NCBI GenBank assembly: GCA_032055545.1
Contig: DAMBQR010000008.1
Location: forward strand, 30,451-94,450
DNA length: 64,000 nucleotides
DNA from: Pseudescherichia sp032055545
GTDB lineage: Bacteria > Pseudomonadota > Gammaproteobacteria > Enterobacterales > Enterobacteriaceae
Direction of reading: 5' to 3'
Position numbers and translations under genes: made by a program. Positions 41,763 through 50,559 of the stretch are shown in pieces (position 1 is the stretch's first letter; the number at the start of each line of letters is the position of its first letter). The notes under the pieces were generated by a model that saw only the letters and a list, made by a program, of their open reading frames with translations, was not told the origin of the DNA and searched no databases.

Positions 41763-41884
41763 NNNNNNNNNNNNNNNNNNNNNNNNNNNNNNNNNNNNNN
41801 NNNNNNNNNNNNNNNNNNNNNNNNNNNNNNNNNNNNNNNNNNNNNNNNNNNNNNNNNNNNNNNNNNNNNNNNNNNNNNNNNNNN
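41756..41884. other. Assembly gap of 129 N inside the tRNA array
   Basis: The unknown bases separate the 3' end of a tRNA-Met from the middle of a tRNA-Gln. In E. coli leuW lies between these two genes; after subtracting the missing ends, about 100 bases remain if the gap length is real, enough for one leucine tRNA and short spacers. Confidence 0.9.
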
Positions 41885-41938
41885 GGCACCGGTTTTTGAT
41901 ACCGGCATTCCCTGGTTCGAATCCAGGTACCCCAGCCA
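41885..41938 (+). tRNA. tRNA-Gln (UUG), 5' part in the assembly gap
   Basis: The visible 54 nt run from the end of the D-arm to CCA: GGCACCGGTTTTTGATACCG shows the anticodon TTG, and the sequence equals the glnU/glnW type of E. coli. About 21 bases of the 5' end are hidden in the N run. Confidence 0.9.
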
Positions 41939-41993
41939 CTTTTTTCGACTCTCGTGTTAACACGTTTGTCTTGAGTAATTAGAAGTGCAATTT

Positions 41994-42067
41994 GGCTACT
42001 TAGCTCAGCTGGTTAGAGCACATCACTCATAATGATGGGGTCACAGGTTCGATTCCCGTAGTAGCCA
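41994..42067 (+). tRNA. metU: tRNA-Met (CAU, elongator), without encoded CCA
   Basis: GGCTACTTAGCTCAGCTGGT through AGTAGCCA; the acceptor stem GGCTACT pairs with AGTAGCC and the anticodon is CAT. After discriminator A42067 the genome reads CTC, not CCA, so the 3' end would need CCA addition. The T-loop reads TTCGATT where the first copy has TTCGAAT. Confidence 0.88.
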
Positions 42068-42115
42068 CTCTATTCTGATGAGTATCTTTAAGATGCTTAT
42101 GACGTAAAAAATTGT

Positions 42116-42190
42116 TGGGGTATCGCCAAGCGGTAAGGCACTGGATTCTGATTCCAGCATTCCGAGGTTCGAATCCTCGTACCCCAGCCA
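42116..42190 (+). tRNA. glnV: tRNA-Gln (CUG)
   Basis: 75-nt tRNA, TGGGGTATCGCCAAGCGGTA through ACCCCAGCCA, anticodon CTG in ATTCTGATT, CCA encoded. Identical to the next copy. Confidence 0.95.
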
Positions 42191-42228
42191 ATTTCAAAAA
42201 GACGTTTACGCAAGTGAACGCACCCTGT

Positions 42229-42303
42229 TGGGGTATCGCCAAGCGGTAAGGCACTGGATTCTGATTCCAGCATTCCGAGGTTCGAATCCTCGTACCCCAG
42301 CCA
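42229..42303 (+). tRNA. glnX: tRNA-Gln (CUG), second copy
   Basis: 75-nt tRNA identical to the copy at 42116-42190, 38 bp downstream of it, with encoded CCA and followed by a terminator. Confidence 0.95.
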
Positions 42304-42311
42304 CATAAAAC

Positions 42312-42339
42312 AAAAAAGCTCGCTTCGGCGGGCTTTTTT
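42312..42339 (+). terminator. Rho-independent terminator of the tRNA operon
   Basis: AAGCTCGC-TTCG-GCGGGCTT forms an 8-bp stem with one G-T pair and a stable UUCG loop, flanked by A on the left and six T on the right. It may also serve ubiF from the other side. Confidence 0.9.
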
Positions 42340-42389
42340 GTTTTTGTGCTTTGCACATATTATTGTGCCGGGCTGCCCCGGCATCGACG

Positions 42390-43571
42390 TTACAGGCCTA
42401 GCGCATACTTTAGCGCCTGCGTTTTCAGCACCCCGGCGCGCTGGGCCGCCATCAGCCCCATATTGCGCAGCACGCGCAGCGGACCGAGGTTATTGCTAAA
42501 CCCGGCATAGAAGAGATCCATACCGCTCTGCATGATGTAGTTGTCCGCCATCCGCCGGGTCTGGTAGCGCTTCAGCACGCGCTGGCTGGCCCACGCCTCG
42601 CCCTGGCCGCGGGCATTGATCAACACCTCCAGCAGCGCATCAACATCGCGATAGCCAAGGTTCACCCCCTGCCCTGCCAGCGGGTGGATCGTGTGGGCGG
42701 CATCACCTACCAGCGCCAGCCCCGGCTTCACATACTGCAAGGCGTGGCGGCGGGTCAGCGGGAAGGCACCGGCAGCAACCGGCGTCACCTTCCCCAGCCG
42801 CGCCGGGAAGAACTTCTCAATCTCTCGCTGCAGCTGCGGCATCGTCAAGGTTCGCAGCTGACGAATGCGCGCCGGGGTGTCGTACCACACCAGCGACGCC
42901 CAGCGATCGAACAGCGGCAGGAAGGCGTGCGGTCCGTGCGGGGTAAACTGCTGCCAGGTGCTGTCACCCGGATCCTTTTCACACTCAACGGTGATCAGCA
43001 TACAGGACTGCTGGTACTGCCAGGCGTGAATGCCAATCCCCGCCCACTGCCGTACCTGCGAGTTTGCGCCGTCTGCACCAATCACCAGCGTTGCCAGCAG
43101 CGTCTCGTCATTATCGAACACCAGCTCATGCTGATGACCATGCGTGTGCATTGCCTTGAGCATCGCCGGCGCGCGCAGTGTCACCTGCGGATGGGCCTCC
43201 AGCGCATCCCACAGCGCACGCTGCAGCACGTTATTCTCAACCATATAGCCCAGCTGCGGCAGCTTAAGATCGCTGGCATCAAAGACTACGTGGGCGTTCT
43301 CCCACTCCCATGTCTCCAGCCTGCGCCAGGGGTGGCAGCGCATCGCCAGCACGCTGTCCCAGACGCCCAGTCCGCGCAGCAGTGCCACAGATGCGGTGCT
43401 TATCGCAGAAATGCGCACGTCCGGCGCTATACTGGCGTCAAACTCAGGGGGAGCGGCCTGCTCGATCACCGTGACCGCAAAACCATGCTGCGCCAGGCCA
43501 AGCGCCAGCGCGCCGCCGACCATCCCGCCGCCAACTACGGCAACTTCAGTTGGTTGATTTACCATGGTCAA
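42390..43571 (-). CDS. ubiF: Demethoxyubiquinol hydroxylase UbiF
   Basis: FAD-dependent monooxygenase of ubiquinone synthesis (393 aa; E. coli 391), hydroxylating 2-octaprenyl-3-methyl-6-methoxy-1,4-benzoquinol. The dinucleotide motif VVGGGMVGGALALGL is at residues about 12-26, GADGANSQVRQ near 165, and the second FAD motif LVGDAAHTIHPLAGQGVNLG near 285. A start at the second methionine (two codons in) is equally possible. It is divergent from miaB. Confidence 0.96.
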   Translation of the reverse strand: MTMVNQPTEVAVVGGGMVGGALALGLAQHGFAVTVIEQAAPPEFDASIAPDVRISAISTASVALLRGLGVWDSVLAMRCHPWRRLETWEWENAHVVFDASDLKLPQLGYMVENNVLQRALWDALEAHPQVTLRAPAMLKAMHTHGHQHELVFDNDETLLATLVIGADGANSQVRQWAGIGIHAWQYQQSCMLITVECEKDPGDSTWQQFTPHGPHAFLPLFDRWASLVWYDTPARIRQLRTLTMPQLQREIEKFFPARLGKVTPVAAGAFPLTRRHALQYVKPGLALVGDAAHTIHPLAGQGVNLGYRDVDALLEVLINARGQGEAWASQRVLKRYQTRRMADNYIMQSGMDLFYAGFSNNLGPLRVLRNMGLMAAQRAGVLKTQALKYALGL

Positions 43572-43705
43572 TTGTCCTTATTTGTAATTCCCTTAAGTTT
43601 ACAGGATTTTCGATTTTATGGGGTCGGGAGATGAACTATGGTCAGCGCCCGACCAAAGCATTACAATACGCGGCCTGAAATTCTCGCGTTTAATAGAGCA
43701 AGTCG

Positions 43706-45130
43706 ATGACCAAAAAACTCCATATTAAAACCTGGGGCTGTCAGATGAACGAGTATGATTCATCGAAGATGGCCGATCTGCTGGATGCCACCCACGGCTA
43801 TCAGCTGACCGACGTGGCGGAAGAGGCAGACCTGCTGCTGCTCAACACCTGCTCTATCCGCGAGAAGGCTCAGGAGAAGGTGTTCCATCTGCTTGGGCGC
43901 TGGAAACTCTTGAAAGAGAAGAACCCGGATCTGATTATTGGCGTCGGCGGCTGCGTGGCCTCCCAGGAGGGCGATCTTATTCGCCAGCGCGCCCGCTGCG
44001 TTGATATCGTTTTTGGGCCTCAGACCCTGCACCGCCTGCCGGAGATGATCAACTCCGTGCGCGGCAACCGCAGCCCGATCGTTGACATCAGCTTCCCGGA
44101 AATCGAAAAGTTTGACCGCCTGCCGGAGCCGCGCGCCGACGGCCCGACCGCCTTCGTCTCTATCATGGAAGGCTGCAATAAATATTGTACCTACTGCGTG
44201 GTGCCCTATACCCGTGGTGAAGAGGTCAGCCGCCCGTGCGACGACATCCTGTTTGAGATCGCCCAGCTGGCGGCACAGGGCGTGCGTGAGGTTAACCTGC
44301 TAGGCCAGAACGTCAACGCCTGGCGCGGTGAAAACTACGACGGCACCACCGGATCGTTTGCCGAACTGCTGCGCCTGGTGGCTGCCATCGACGGCATCGA
44401 CCGTATCCGTTTTACCACCAGCCACCCGATTGAGTTTACCGACGATATCATTGAGGTTTACCGCGATACGCCCGAGCTGGTGAGCTTCCTGCACCTGCCG
44501 GTACAGAGCGGCGCGGATCGCGTCCTGAACCTGATGGGCCGAACCCATACTGCGCTGGAGTACAAAGCGATTATCCGCAAGCTGCGTGCGGCGCGTCCGG
44601 ATATCCAGATCAGCTCCGACTTTATCGTCGGCTTCCCAGGGGAAACCACCCAGGATTTCGAGCAGACCATGAAGCTGATCGCCGAGGTCAACTTTGACGT
44701 AAGCTTCAGCTTTATCTTCTCTGCCCGTCCGGGCACCCCGGCCGCCGACATGGTCGATGACGTGCCTGAAGCGGATAAGAAGCAGCGCCTCTATATCCTG
44801 CAGGAGCGCATCAACCAGCAGGCGATGGCCTGGAGCCGCAAGATGATCGGCACCACCCAGCGTATCCTGGTGGAGGGCACCTCCCGCAAGAGCATTATGG
44901 AGCTGTCCGGCCGTACCGAGAACAACCGCGTGGTTAACTTCGAGGGTACGCCTGACATGATCGGCAAGTTCGTGGACGTTGAGATCACCGATGTCTATAC
45001 TAATTCATTGCGCGGTAACGTTGTGCGCACCGAAGCGGAGATGGGCCTGCGCGTAACCGAAACGCCGGAATCGGTCATTGCCCGCACCCGTAAAGAGAAC
45101 GAACTGGGCGTCGGTCTCTACCAGCCCTGA
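43706..45130 (+). CDS. miaB: tRNA-2-methylthio-N6-dimethylallyladenosine synthase MiaB
   Basis: Radical SAM methylthiotransferase (474 aa, as in E. coli) that modifies i6A37 of tRNAs. The N-terminal domain supplies three cysteines for one cluster (GCQMNEYDSS, NTCSIREKA and GGCVASQEG); the radical SAM motif CNKYCTYC is near residue 157; a TRAM domain occupies the last 70 residues. Confidence 0.98.
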   Translation: MTKKLHIKTWGCQMNEYDSSKMADLLDATHGYQLTDVAEEADLLLLNTCSIREKAQEKVFHLLGRWKLLKEKNPDLIIGVGGCVASQEGDLIRQRARCVDIVFGPQTLHRLPEMINSVRGNRSPIVDISFPEIEKFDRLPEPRADGPTAFVSIMEGCNKYCTYCVVPYTRGEEVSRPCDDILFEIAQLAAQGVREVNLLGQNVNAWRGENYDGTTGSFAELLRLVAAIDGIDRIRFTTSHPIEFTDDIIEVYRDTPELVSFLHLPVQSGADRVLNLMGRTHTALEYKAIIRKLRAARPDIQISSDFIVGFPGETTQDFEQTMKLIAEVNFDVSFSFIFSARPGTPAADMVDDVPEADKKQRLYILQERINQQAMAWSRKMIGTTQRILVEGTSRKSIMELSGRTENNRVVNFEGTPDMIGKFVDVEITDVYTNSLRGNVVRTEAEMGLRVTETPESVIARTRKENELGVGLYQP

Positions 45131-45137
45131 TCCCCCC

Positions 45138-45167
45138 GGCCTGCCCCTCCGGCAGGCCTTGTTTTTT
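45138..45167 (+). terminator. Hairpin terminator after miaB
   Basis: GGCCTGCC and GGCAGGCC form a perfect 8-bp stem around a 5-nt loop, followed by TTGTTTTTT. It lies 8 bp after the miaB stop and separates it at least partly from ybeZ. Confidence 0.85.
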
Positions 45168-45225
45168 CCGCCCATTGCCCCCATATCACTACTCCATCCG
45201 GCCAGTCAGGTAAAAGAGGAATCGA

Positions 45226-46278
45226 TTGAATACTGAAACCCGTGAAATCACCCTTGAACCAGCTGACAATGCCCGTCTGCTGAGTTTATGCGGCCCGTTT
45301 GACGACAATATCAAACAGCTTGAACGTCGCCTGGGCATCGAAATTAACCGCCGCGATAACCACTTTAAACTCACCGGACGCACGATTAGCGTGAACGCCG
45401 CCGCCGATATTCTGCGCAGCCTCTACGTTGATACCGCCCCGATGCGCGGCCAAACCCAGGATATTGAACCCGAGCAGATCCATCTGGCGATCAAAGAGGC
45501 CCGCGTGCTGGAGCAGAGCGCCGAGAGCGTGCCGGAGTATGGCAAAGCGGTCAATATCAAAACCAAGCGCGGGGTCATCAAACCGCGTACGCCAAACCAG
45601 GCGCAGTACATTGCTAATATTCTCGACCATGACATCACCTTCGGCATTGGGCCGGCAGGGACAGGGAAAACCTACCTCGCCGTGGCCGCCGCCGTCGATG
45701 CCCTGGAGCGCCAGGACGTTCGCCGTATTCTGCTGACCCGTCCGGCGGTAGAGGCAGGTGAGAAGCTCGGCTTCCTGCCAGGCGATCTGAGCCAGAAGGT
45801 TGACCCCTATCTGCGTCCGCTGTACGACGCGCTGTTTGAGATGCTGGGCTTTGAGAAGGTCGAGAAGCTGATGGAGCGTAACGTGATTGAAGTTGCGCCG
45901 CTGGCCTACATGCGCGGCCGTACGCTCAATGACGCCTTTATCATTCTCGATGAGAGTCAGAACACCACCATCGAACAGATGAAGATGTTCCTGACGCGTA
46001 TCGGCTTTAACTCGAAAGCGGTGATCACCGGGGATATCACCCAGGTTGATCTGCCGCGCAGCACCAAGTCCGGCCTGCGCCACGCCATTGAAGTGCTGGC
46101 AGAGGTCGATGAAATTAGCTTTAACTTCTTCCACAGCGAAGACGTGGTGCGCCACCCGGTGGTTGCCCGTATCGTTACCGCCTATGAGGCGTGGGAAGAG
46201 ACAGAGCAGAAACGTAAAGCCGAGCTGGCCGCCGAGCGTAAGCGCGAAGCCCAGCAGCAGGAGCATGAGCAGAAATGA
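45226..46278 (+). CDS. ybeZ: PhoH-like ATPase YbeZ
   Basis: 350-aa PhoH-family ATPase (also called PhoL). Walker A GPAGTGKTYLA is near residue 143 and Walker B FIILDESQNTT near 243; an N-terminal KH-like region precedes them and a charged tail ends the protein. It is a partner of the rRNA maturation nuclease YbeY; its stop overlaps the ybeY start by 4 bp. A TTG or upstream start cannot be excluded, but the chosen ATG matches the E. coli length class. Confidence 0.95.
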   Translation: MNTETREITLEPADNARLLSLCGPFDDNIKQLERRLGIEINRRDNHFKLTGRTISVNAAADILRSLYVDTAPMRGQTQDIEPEQIHLAIKEARVLEQSAESVPEYGKAVNIKTKRGVIKPRTPNQAQYIANILDHDITFGIGPAGTGKTYLAVAAAVDALERQDVRRILLTRPAVEAGEKLGFLPGDLSQKVDPYLRPLYDALFEMLGFEKVEKLMERNVIEVAPLAYMRGRTLNDAFIILDESQNTTIEQMKMFLTRIGFNSKAVITGDITQVDLPRSTKSGLRHAIEVLAEVDEISFNFFHSEDVVRHPVVARIVTAYEAWEETEQKRKAELAAERKREAQQQEHEQK

Positions 46279-46742
46279 GTTCGGTAATCCTCGATTTACA
46301 GCTGGCGTGTGATGACGCGAGCGGCCTGCCAGACGAAGCACAGTTTCAGGGCTGGCTGAACGCGGTGATCCCGCAGTTTCAGGAGGAGTCCGAAGTGACG
46401 ATCCGCCTCGTGGATGAGGCGGAGAGCCACGAGCTTAATCTGACCTGGCGCGGCAAGGACAAACCCACCAACGTGCTCTCGTTCCCGTTTGAGGCACCGC
46501 CGGGCATCGAGCTGCCGCTGCTTGGCGACCTGATTATCTGCCGCCAGGTAGTTGAGCGGGAGGCGCGCGAGCAGGAGAAGCTGCTGGAGGCGCACTGGGC
46601 ACACATGGTGATACATGGCAGTCTGCACCTGCTGGGCTACGATCATATTGAAGATGACGAGGCGGAAGAGATGGAGAGCCTGGAAACAGAGATAATGCTT
46701 GCTCTGGGCTATGAGGATCCGTACATTGCCGAGAAGGAGTAG
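46275..46742 (+). CDS. ybeY: Endoribonuclease YbeY
   Basis: 155-aa metal-dependent RNase (UPF0054) for 16S rRNA 3' maturation and ribosome quality control. The zinc motif HGSLHLLGYDH is near residue 114, and the conserved LNLTWRGKDKPTNVLSFPFE region is near residue 52. It is translated from an ATGA overlap with ybeZ. Confidence 0.97.
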   Translation: MSSVILDLQLACDDASGLPDEAQFQGWLNAVIPQFQEESEVTIRLVDEAESHELNLTWRGKDKPTNVLSFPFEAPPGIELPLLGDLIICRQVVEREAREQEKLLEAHWAHMVIHGSLHLLGYDHIEDDEAEEMESLETEIMLALGYEDPYIAEKE

Positions 46743-46829
46743 CCGGTATCCCGGCTGCCCCTGAGCCGTCTGGCGCTGAGTTTGCGCGCCGGACAACAAA
46801 TTTATTAACATGAGAACCCATACGACGCC

Positions 46830-47711
46830 ATGAGCGACGACAATTCACACAGTAGCGACCCTCTTAACAGCAGCAAAAAGGGATTCTTCTCCCTCTTACT
46901 GAGCCAGCTCTTTCACGGCGAACCAAAGAACCGTGATGAACTTCTGGCGCTTATCCGCGATTCCGGGCAGAACGAGCTTATCGATGAAGATACGCGCGAC
47001 ATGCTTGAAGGGGTAATGGATATTGCCGACCAGCGCGTTCGCGACATCATGATCCCCCGCTCGCAGATGATCACCCTGAAACGTAACCAGACGCTGGATG
47101 AGTGTCTCGATGTGATTATCGAGTCCGCCCACTCCCGCTTCCCGGTGATCAGTGAAGATAAGGATCATATCGAAGGGATTTTGATGGCCAAGGATCTGCT
47201 GCCCTTTATGCGCAGCGATGCCGAAGCCTTCAGCATGGAGAAAGTGCTCCGTCCGGCGGTTGTCGTCCCGGAGAGCAAACGGGTTGACCGGATGCTGAAA
47301 GAGTTCCGCTCACAGCGCTACCATATGGCGATCGTTATTGATGAGTTTGGCGGCGTCTCGGGCCTCGTGACCATCGAAGATATTCTTGAGCTTATCGTTG
47401 GCGAAATTGAAGATGAGTACGACGAAGAGGAAGATATCGATTTCCGCCAGCTGAGCCGTCACACCTGGACGGTACGCGCCCTGGCCTCCATTGAAGACTT
47501 CAATGAGTCCTTTGGTACCCACTTCAGCGATGAAGAGGTGGACACCATCGGCGGGCTGGTGATGCAGGCCTTTGGCCATCTGCCGGCACGGGGCGAATCC
47601 ATCGACATCGATGGTTACCAGTTCAAGGTCGCCATGGCCGACAGCCGTCGTATTATTCAGGTTCACGTAAAAATGCCAGAAGACGCAGCGCAGCCTAAAC
47701 TGGACGAGTAA
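46830..47711 (+). CDS. ybeX: CBS-domain protein YbeX (CorC)
   Basis: 293-aa cytosolic protein with a pair of CBS domains (about 65-190; DIMIPRSQMITL and FPVISEDKDHIEGILMAKDL) and a CorC_HlyC domain at the C-terminus (about 205-285; DTIGGLVMQAFGHLPARGE). It has been linked to Mg/Co efflux and to ribosome metabolism in E. coli; which is primary is not settled. Its final codons and stop are duplicated just downstream. Confidence 0.96.
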   Translation: MSDDNSHSSDPLNSSKKGFFSLLLSQLFHGEPKNRDELLALIRDSGQNELIDEDTRDMLEGVMDIADQRVRDIMIPRSQMITLKRNQTLDECLDVIIESAHSRFPVISEDKDHIEGILMAKDLLPFMRSDAEAFSMEKVLRPAVVVPESKRVDRMLKEFRSQRYHMAIVIDEFGGVSGLVTIEDILELIVGEIEDEYDEEEDIDFRQLSRHTWTVRALASIEDFNESFGTHFSDEEVDTIGGLVMQAFGHLPARGESIDIDGYQFKVAMADSRRIIQVHVKMPEDAAQPKLDE

Positions 47712-47729
47712 TTCACCTGGACGAGTAAT
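47700..47729 (+). repeat. 13-bp direct repeat at the ybeX-lnt junction
   Basis: CTGGACGAGTAAT occurs at 47700-47712, where it encodes the last codons and stop of ybeX, and again at 47717-47729, directly before the lnt start. It looks like a small tandem duplication with a 17-bp period. Confidence 0.75.
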
Positions 47730-47733
47730 GTAA

Positions 47734-49275
47734 ATGGTATTTGCCTCACTGCTTGAGCGCCAGCGCGTACGTTTGCTGCTGGCACTGTTGTTTGGAGCCA
47801 GCGGAACGCTGGCTTTTTCTCCTTATGACTTCTGGCCCGCCGCGCTTATCTCCCTTATCGGCCTGCAAGGGCTGACGCTAAACCGTCGCCCACTCCAGGC
47901 GGCGGCAATTGGCTATGCATGGGGGTTTGGTCTCTTTGGCACCGGGATTAACTGGGTCTACGTCAGCATCGCCCAGTTTGGCGGCATGCCGGGACCGGTC
48001 AACGTCTTTCTCGTGGTGCTGCTGGCGGCCTATCTGTCGCTCTATACCGGTCTGTTCGCCGGGATCCTCTCCCGTCTCTGGCCCCGTACCAGCGTCATCC
48101 GCGTAGCCATCGCTGCGCCAGTGGTCTGGCAGCTCACCGAGTTTTTGCGCGGCTGGGTATTAACCGGCTTCCCGTGGCTGCAGTTTGGCTACAGCCAGAT
48201 TGACGGCCCGCTGAAAGGGCTGGCCCCGGTGATGGGCGTCGAGGCGATCAACTTCCTGCTGATGGTAGTCAGCGGCCTGCTGGTGCTGGCAGCGGCTCAC
48301 CGCAGCTGGCGCACCCTGGCGGTGGCGGTAGTGCTCTTTGCCCTCCCCTTCCCGCTGCGCTACATCCAGTGGTTTACGCCGGTAACGGAGCGCACCACCC
48401 AGGTCTCTCTGGTGCAGGGCAATATTCCACAGTCCCTGAAGTGGGATGAGGGGCAGCTGGAGAATACGCTTAATATCTATCTCAACGCTACCGAGCGGGA
48501 GATGGGCAAGTCGCAGCTGATTATCTGGCCGGAGTCAGCCATTCCGGATCTGGAGATCAATCAGCAGCGCTTCTTAAGCACGATGGACGACCTGCTGCGG
48601 GCGAAGGACACAACGCTGATCACCGGTATTGTTGATGCGCGTCTGAACAAGCAGAACCGCTACGACACCTATAACACCATCATTACGCTGGGCAAAGAGA
48701 GCGCGTACAGCTACAACTCCACGAATCGCTACAACAAAAACCATCTGGTGCCGTTTGGCGAGTTCGTGCCGCTGGAGTCTATTCTGCGTCCGCTGGCGCC
48801 GTTCTTCGACCTGCCGATGTCATCGTTCAGCCGCGGTCCCTACGTGCAGCCGCAGCTCTCGGCTCACGGCTTCGCGCTGACCCCGGCCATCTGCTATGAG
48901 ATCATCCTCGGCGAGCAGGTGCGGGATAACTTCCGCCCGAACACCGACTTCCTGCTGACCATCTCTAACGATGCATGGTTTGGTAAGTCCATCGGTCCGT
49001 GGCAGCATTTCCAGATGGCGCGGATGCGCTCTCTGGAGCTGGCGCGTCCGCTGCTGCGCAGCACTAATAACGGCATTACCGCCGTGATTGGGCCGCAGGG
49101 TGAAATTCAGGCCATGCTGCCGCAGTTTACCCGTCAGGTGCTCACTACCAGGGTGACGCCGACCACTGGCCTGACGCCGTACGCCCGTACCGGCAGCTGG
49201 CCGCTGTGGATCCTTACCGCGCTGTTCGGCTTTGGCGCGGTGATCATGAGCCTGCGCCAGCGTCGCGTTAAATAA
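47734..49275 (+). CDS. lnt: Apolipoprotein N-acyltransferase
   Basis: 513-aa inner-membrane enzyme (E. coli 512) adding the third acyl chain to lipoproteins. About eight membrane segments flank a nitrilase domain (about 220-480) with the catalytic nucleophile Cys387 in AICYEIILGEQ; the Glu lies in IIWPESAIPDL near 267 and the Lys in KNHLVPFGEF near 335. The ATG at 47734 gives MVFASLLERQ, aligned with E. coli. Confidence 0.97.
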   Translation: MVFASLLERQRVRLLLALLFGASGTLAFSPYDFWPAALISLIGLQGLTLNRRPLQAAAIGYAWGFGLFGTGINWVYVSIAQFGGMPGPVNVFLVVLLAAYLSLYTGLFAGILSRLWPRTSVIRVAIAAPVVWQLTEFLRGWVLTGFPWLQFGYSQIDGPLKGLAPVMGVEAINFLLMVVSGLLVLAAAHRSWRTLAVAVVLFALPFPLRYIQWFTPVTERTTQVSLVQGNIPQSLKWDEGQLENTLNIYLNATEREMGKSQLIIWPESAIPDLEINQQRFLSTMDDLLRAKDTTLITGIVDARLNKQNRYDTYNTIITLGKESAYSYNSTNRYNKNHLVPFGEFVPLESILRPLAPFFDLPMSSFSRGPYVQPQLSAHGFALTPAICYEIILGEQVRDNFRPNTDFLLTISNDAWFGKSIGPWQHFQMARMRSLELARPLLRSTNNGITAVIGPQGEIQAMLPQFTRQVLTTRVTPTTGLTPYARTGSWPLWILTALFGFGAVIMSLRQRRVK

Positions 49276-49287
49276 TCTTTTCGCATT

Positions 49288-49313
49288 GCCCGGCGGCGCT
49301 TCGCTTGCCGGGC
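49288..49313. repeat. REP element after lnt
   Basis: GCCCGGC and GCCGGGC bracket GGCGCTTCGCTT, a single REP-type palindrome 12 bp after the lnt stop. Confidence 0.8.
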
Positions 49314-49348
49314 CTCCCCCTCCATAACCCCCTCTGCATATTCCAACC

Positions 49349-49364
49349 TGGCACAGCAATTGCT
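49349..49364 (+). promoter_or_regulatory. Sigma54-type promoter of gltIJKL
   Basis: TGGCAC-AGCAA-TTGCT matches the -24/-12 consensus TGGCAC-N5-TTGCW exactly. Transcription would start near 49376, giving a leader of about 270 nt. I see no assignable enhancer site in the 50 bp between lnt and the promoter; activators could bind inside lnt. Confidence 0.75.
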
Positions 49365-49580
49365 TAATAATATCAGGCAGCTGCGGATCGTTGCCGATGC
49401 GCCATAACGGTGCACCAGCAGTGAACACCTCAAGCACTAAAAAGGTGCAGCCAGGGTTTTCTGCCTCGAAATGGTGCGGTGCGCTTCGCAAAACGAAACA
49501 ATAAAGCAGCAAAATGTTTACACCAAGCCACACTAAATGTTAACAAACACGCATAACACTGCATGCTTGTGCTGCAGGAT

Positions 49581-49602
49581 ATAACAACACAAACACACAC
49601 AC
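49581..49602 (+). promoter_or_regulatory. C/A-rich element in the gltI leader (GcvB target type)
   Basis: A stretch made almost only of A and C (ACAACACAAACACACACAC) lies 45-66 nt before the gltI ATG. In Salmonella gltI mRNA such an element is the GcvB sRNA target and a translation enhancer. By analogy I assign the same role. Confidence 0.7.
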
Positions 49603-49646
49603 TGGGTATCAATGCGTCCCTGGCGCTGATGATGAAGGAGTTGGAT

Positions 49647-50558
49647 ATGCAATTACGTAAACTGACCGCGGCAATGCTGTTAGTGGGAATGAGCGCCGGT
49701 CTGGCACATGCCGAAGATGCAGCAGCGCCGGCAGCCGGCAGCACGCTCGATAAAATTGCCAAAAACGGCGTGATCGTAGTCGGCCACCGTGAGTCTTCCG
49801 TCCCGTTCTCTTACTATGACAACCAGCAGAAAGTTGTCGGCTACTCACAGGACTACTCCAATGCAATCGTTGAAGCCGTTAAAAAACAGCTCAACAAGCC
49901 CGATCTGCAGGTCAAGCTGATCCCGATCACCTCACAGAACCGTATTCCGCTGCTGCAGAACGGCACCTTTGATTTCGAGTGCGGCTCCACCACTAACAAC
50001 CTCGAGCGCCAGAAGCAGGCCGCCTTCTCTAACACCATCTTCGTTGTAGGCACCCGCCTGTTGGCGAAAAAAGGCGGTGACGTTAAGGACTTCTCCGATC
50101 TTAAAGGCAAAGCGGTGGTGGTCACCTCCGGTACCACCTCTGAGGTGCTGCTGCACAAGCTGAACGACGAGCAGAAGATGGATATGCGCATCATCAGCGC
50201 CAAAGATCACGGCGACTCCTTCCGTACCCTGGAGAGCGGTCGTGCGGTGGCCTTTATGATGGATGACGCCCTGCTGGCGGGTGAACGTGCGAAGGCGAAG
50301 AAGCCGGACAACTGGGAGATCGTCGGCAAACCGCAGTCTGAAGAGGCCTACGGCTGCATGCTGCGTAAAGACGATCCGCAGTTTAAAAAGCTGATGGATG
50401 ACACTATCGCCCAGGCGCAGACCTCCGGCGAAGCGGCGAAGTGGTTTGATAAGTGGTTCAAGAACCCTATTCCGCCGAAGAATCTGAACATGAACTTCGA
50501 ACTCTCTAACGAGATGCAGACCCTGTTCAAAACGCCAAACGATAAAGCACTTAACTAA
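49647..50558 (+). CDS. gltI: Glutamate/aspartate periplasmic binding protein
   Basis: 303-aa SBP_bac_3 protein (E. coli 302) feeding GltJKL. Signal peptide MQLRKLTAAMLLVGMSAGLA with cleavage after AHA near residue 24. The mature part (IAKNGVIVVGHRESSVPFSY, FECGSTTNN) is nearly identical to E. coli. I chose the ATG at 49647, behind AAGGAG, over an in-frame ATG at 49563 which would put the leader in the protein. Confidence 0.97.
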   Translation: MQLRKLTAAMLLVGMSAGLAHAEDAAAPAAGSTLDKIAKNGVIVVGHRESSVPFSYYDNQQKVVGYSQDYSNAIVEAVKKQLNKPDLQVKLIPITSQNRIPLLQNGTFDFECGSTTNNLERQKQAAFSNTIFVVGTRLLAKKGGDVKDFSDLKGKAVVVTSGTTSEVLLHKLNDEQKMDMRIISAKDHGDSFRTLESGRAVAFMMDDALLAGERAKAKKPDNWEIVGKPQSEEAYGCMLRKDDPQFKKLMDDTIAQAQTSGEAAKWFDKWFKNPIPPKNLNMNFELSNEMQTLFKTPNDKALN

Positions 50559-50559
50559 C

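Larger units (their letters stand above)
49276..49646. other. lnt-gltI intergenic region
   Basis: This 371-bp stretch holds a REP element, a sigma54-type promoter and a long gltI leader with a C/A-rich element, each listed separately. The segment 49380-49575 shows nothing else I can name; a second, sigma70 promoter is possible there. Confidence 0.7.
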
